From Streptomyces sp. SA15 (GTDB lineage Bacteria; Actinomycetota; Actinomycetes; Streptomycetales; Streptomycetaceae): DNA of 64,000 nt. A program made the position numbers and the translations under genes. Shown here in pieces: positions 62,038 to 64,000 of the stretch (the first letter of the stretch is position 1; every line of letters starts with the position of its first letter). The notes beneath the pieces were generated by a model. The model was not told where the DNA came from. It did no database searches and saw only the letters and a list, made by a program, of their open reading frames with translations. The stretch lies in NCBI RefSeq assembly GCF_002291145.1, contig NZ_NTGE01000084.1, positions 67,443-131,442 of the forward strand, read 5' to 3'.

Positions 62038-62443
62038 GCGTGTGGTCGAACGCAACCACGACTTCGTGAGCGAGCTGGGCGGGGAGCCCGTGACGTACGG
62101 CGACGGGCTCGTCGACCGGATCCGCGCGCTGGCCCCGGGTGGCGTCGACGCGGCGCTCGACTTCGTCGGCGGCGAGGCGGTGGACGTCTCGCGGCAGGTC
62201 CTGAAGAGTCCCGAGCGGGTGGCGTCCATCGTCGACGTGGCCGCGGTGGAGAAGGGCGGCCACCATGTGTGGGTGCGCCCCGACCCGGCCGGTCTGACGG
62301 CGCTCGCCGAGCTGGCCGACCAGGGCAAGCTGTCCGTGCACATCGACCGGGCGCTGCCGCTGGCCGAGGCCGCGGAGGCCTTGCGCATCAGCCGGGACGG
62401 ACACGCGCGCGGCAAGCTGGTGCTGACGGTCGGCGAGCGCTGA
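62038..62443 (+). pseudogene. C-terminal half of an NADP-dependent alcohol dehydrogenase/quinone reductase
   Basis: Reads VVERNHDFVSELGGEPVTYGDGLVDRIRALAPGGVDAALDFVGGEAVDV, then GHHVWVRPDPAGLTALAELADQGKLSVHIDRALPLAEAAEALRISRDGHARGKLVLTV: the last about 130 residues of the MDR (zinc-type/quinone) oxidoreductase fold. The catalytic N-terminal domain and the Rossmann GxGxxG are missing, and the frame emerges from the MFS promoter region. Not functional as an enzyme. Confidence 0.8.
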
Positions 62444-62481
62444 GACTCACGCCGGCCTGCCGGCGCCCTTGGCGCGGGGCC

Positions 62482-62940
62482 TCAGGCGGGGACGCGCAGG
62501 GTCTCCACGGCTCGCACCAGCGGGGCGAGCTCGGGATTGAGGGCGGCCTCGTCGAGCGCCTCGCGCAGGGCGGCCTCGTTCGTGGGGCGGGCCTCCTCCA
62601 GCAGCTCGAGGCCCGCCTCGGTGACGTCGGTGTAGATGCCGCGGCGGTCCGTGGGGCACAGATAGCGGGACAGCAGCCCGCGGTCCTCGAGGCGGGTCAC
62701 CAGGCGGGTGGTCGCGCTCTGGCTCAGGACGACCGCGTCGGCGACCTGCTTCATCTGCAGATGCCCGCCCACTCCGTCGTGCTGGCGGCTGAGCACGTCC
62801 AGCAGGGAGTACTCGCGCACGCTCAGGCCGTGCCCCGCCTGCAGAGCGCGCTCGATGCGGGCCTCGATCTTCCCGTGCAGCAGGGAGAGGGCGCACCAGC
62901 CTTGAGCGAGGGCGGTGAGTGCGGGGTCTGTCGCGGTCAT
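62482..62940 (-). CDS. MarR-family transcriptional regulator
   Basis: A 152-residue winged-helix regulator: LSVREYSLLDVLSRQHDGVGGHLQMKQVADAVVLSQSATTRLVTRLEDRGLLSRYLCPTDRRGIYTDVTEAGLELLEEARPT. ATG 62940 is preceded by GGAGGACAG. Likely controls the MFS exporter 0.5 kb away in response to a small molecule; sequence between carries only the dehydrogenase remnant. No conserved Cys, so not an OhrR-type peroxide sensor. Confidence 0.9.
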   Translation of the reverse strand: MTATDPALTALAQGWCALSLLHGKIEARIERALQAGHGLSVREYSLLDVLSRQHDGVGGHLQMKQVADAVVLSQSATTRLVTRLEDRGLLSRYLCPTDRRGIYTDVTEAGLELLEEARPTNEAALREALDEAALNPELAPLVRAVETLRVPA

Positions 62941-63145
62941 GGGCCTGTCCTCCGTCCCGAGGTGACTGCCCTCCAGGATAGGGCATTCTTGAAATTTCCA
63001 GCGGGCGCGCTTATGCCGCGCATGCAAGTATATGCGAGGCTTCGAGGCCCCTCGGAAATCTCGTGACCGAGGCAGGCGTGCCCCGGTATCGTCCGGTGCC
63101 CGATCGGCCGCATCGGCGGCCGGACCAGAACGGAGAGCGATTCCC

Positions 63146-63499
63146 ATGACCGGCCGGCGAGCCACCACGACCCTCTGGCGCCCCACCGGCCCGAAGGAGC
63201 TGGACCTGGTCCGCGAGCTGAACTGGCGAGCCTGGCCGCCGCGGCTGCCCGAGCAGCCGATCTTCTATCCGGTCCTCGACGAGGACTACGCGGTCCGGAT
63301 CGCCCGGGACTGGAACGTCAAGCACGACGGTGCCGGCTTCGTCACCCGCTTCGAGGTCGACGCGGAGTTCCTGAGCCGGTATCCCGTCCAGCAGGCGGGC
63401 GGGCGGACGATCCTCGAACTGTGGGTGCCGGCCGAGGACCTCGACGAGTTCAACGCCCACATCGTCGGCGAGATCCAGGTCGTGCACGAGTTCCGCTGA
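63146..63499 (+). CDS. Conserved small protein (ADP-ribosylation/crystallin J1-annotated type), 117 aa
   Basis: TTTLWRPTGPKELDLVRELNWRAWPPRLPEQPIFYPVLDEDYAVRIARDWNVKHDGAGFVTRFEVDAEFLSRYPVQQAGGRTILELWVPAEDLDEFNAHIVGEIQVVHEF is a widely conserved actinobacterial sequence, often labelled ADP-ribosylation/crystallin J1, though it lacks the ADP-ribosylglycohydrolase motifs. Single compact cytoplasmic domain. Role unknown. Divergent from the MarR gene. Confidence 0.8.
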   Translation: MTGRRATTTLWRPTGPKELDLVRELNWRAWPPRLPEQPIFYPVLDEDYAVRIARDWNVKHDGAGFVTRFEVDAEFLSRYPVQQAGGRTILELWVPAEDLDEFNAHIVGEIQVVHEFR

Positions 63500-63524
63500 C
63501 GACTGACCGCTGCGGTCGGCGCAG

Positions 63525-64000
63525 CTATGTCAGCGCCAAGTTCCGCATGGTCAGGGCCAGTTGCAGTCTGAGCCGGCCCTGGGGCGTGCGCACCGGCCAG
63601 CCGAGCAGGTGCTCGGCGTGGGCCAGGCGGTCCTGGAGCGTGGAGTGGTGCACGTTGATCTCGACGGCAGCCGCGCGCAGGCTCGCCGTCGACGCCACGG
63701 CGTGCAGGGTGGACAGCAGCCAGGGCGCGGCCGCGGCGGCCGCTTCGAGGTCGCGGACGTCGGGCGGCGGTTCGGCGCCGGGTACGACGAGGTCGGCCAG
63801 CAGGGCGACGCCGCCGAGTTCCTCGGCGTGCACCACGCGCCGGCCGGGGTCCTGCGCGGGCGGACGTCGGGCGGCGGTTCGGCGCCGGGTACGACGAGGT
63901 CGGCCAGCAGGGCGACGCCGCCGAGTTCCTCGGCGTGCACCACGCGCCGGCCGGGGTCCTGCGCGGTGCCCTCCGCGGTGAACCGCAGGGCGGTGCGGGC
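63525..64000 (-). pseudogene. PucR/CdaR-type regulator broken by a 107-bp tandem duplication (partial)
   Basis: From the right edge the frame reads TAEGTAQDPGRRVVHAEELGGVALLADLVVPGAEPPPDVR, then an exact second copy of 107 bp (not a multiple of three) throws it out of frame to a stop at 63551. The proper C-terminus is restored only from the second copy: DLEAAAAAAPWLLSTLHAVASTASLRAAAVEINVHHSTLQDRLAHAEHLLGWPVRTPQGRLRLQLALTMRNLAL, the PucR-type helix-turn-helix. Removing one copy would give a continuous gene. The N-terminal part lies outside the window. Confidence 0.8.
63753..63966. repeat. Exact 107-bp tandem direct repeat
   Basis: 63753-63859 and 63860-63966 are identical, beginning GCGGACGTCGGGCGGCGG and ending GGGGTCCTGCGCGG. 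Head-to-tail within a regulator gene, causing a frameshift. Perfect identity implies a recent event or an assembly artefact. Confidence 0.92.

Overview
The window is very GC-rich, actinobacterial DNA. Codon third positions are strongly G/C, GTG starts are common, and gene families are typical of Streptomyces: XRE/DUF5753 beside DUF574 methyltransferase, Rv1733c-type membrane protein, BMP-type nucleoside ABC transporter, kdp with a tiny kdpF, Tat-exported sugar-binding lipoprotein, secreted PL3 and GH43 enzymes. I read it as an accessory or arm-like part of a Streptomyces (or close relative) chromosome. There are no rRNA genes, CRISPR arrays or intact transposons.

Layout. 0-7.5 kb: 3' part of a flotillin-like gene with an NfeD-like partner, an amidase, a secreted GH43 arabinan-type hydrolase, a gene-poor stretch with a tRNA-like fold, and a monomeric aconitase-family hydratase. 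7.6-13 kb: DUF2267, nicotinate phosphoribosyltransferase, DUF1876, site-2 protease with CBS domains, erythromycin esterase. Together with 45.2-50 kb (Rv1733c-like, CBS protein, hydrolase, phosphoribosyltransferase) these resemble the membership of the mycobacterial DosR dormancy regulon. 13.4-20 kb: a hypothetical gene and a graveyard of decayed genes (SDR, XRE, MBL-fold, MarR, MMPL) around a pirin-DoxX / flavin monooxygenase-TPR module that shares a TTGA-N4-TCAA operator-like motif. 20-23.4 kb: a kinase-like membrane protein lacking the catalytic Asp, an XRE regulator and a DUF574 methyltransferase.

23.7-29.3 kb: complete kdpFABC potassium pump and kdpE, but the sensor kinase kdpD is cut to 49 codons. 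Right at that break starts a LacI-controlled set (29.3-38.8 kb): an amidohydrolase/deaminase, the LacI regulator, a glutamine-amidotransferase-like protein, a four-part BMP-type ABC importer and a secreted phytase-like esterase. Two matching LacI-type operators lie before the deaminase and before the binding protein. The simplest reading is import and deamination of a purine-like compound.

38.8-45 kb: a conventional membrane Ser/Thr kinase, a stand-alone alanyl-tRNA-synthetase-like catalytic domain with an Ala-rich leader ORF and GNRA-capped hairpin upstream, a pectate lyase, an ankyrin protein, and an ArsR/SmtB regulator with a complete alpha5 zinc site next to a 27-histidine, 100-residue protein. 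Both of the latter carry related operators.

45-64 kb: PolX/PHP protein and the second dormancy-like set, a secreted zincin, P450 plus ferredoxin, a LacI-ABC-GH42 beta-galactosidase sugar operon, a CoA transferase, MFS exporter with MarR regulator, a truncated alcohol dehydrogenase, and at the right edge a PucR-type regulator broken by an exact 107-bp tandem duplication. At least seven broken genes mark this as a region of active gene turnover.
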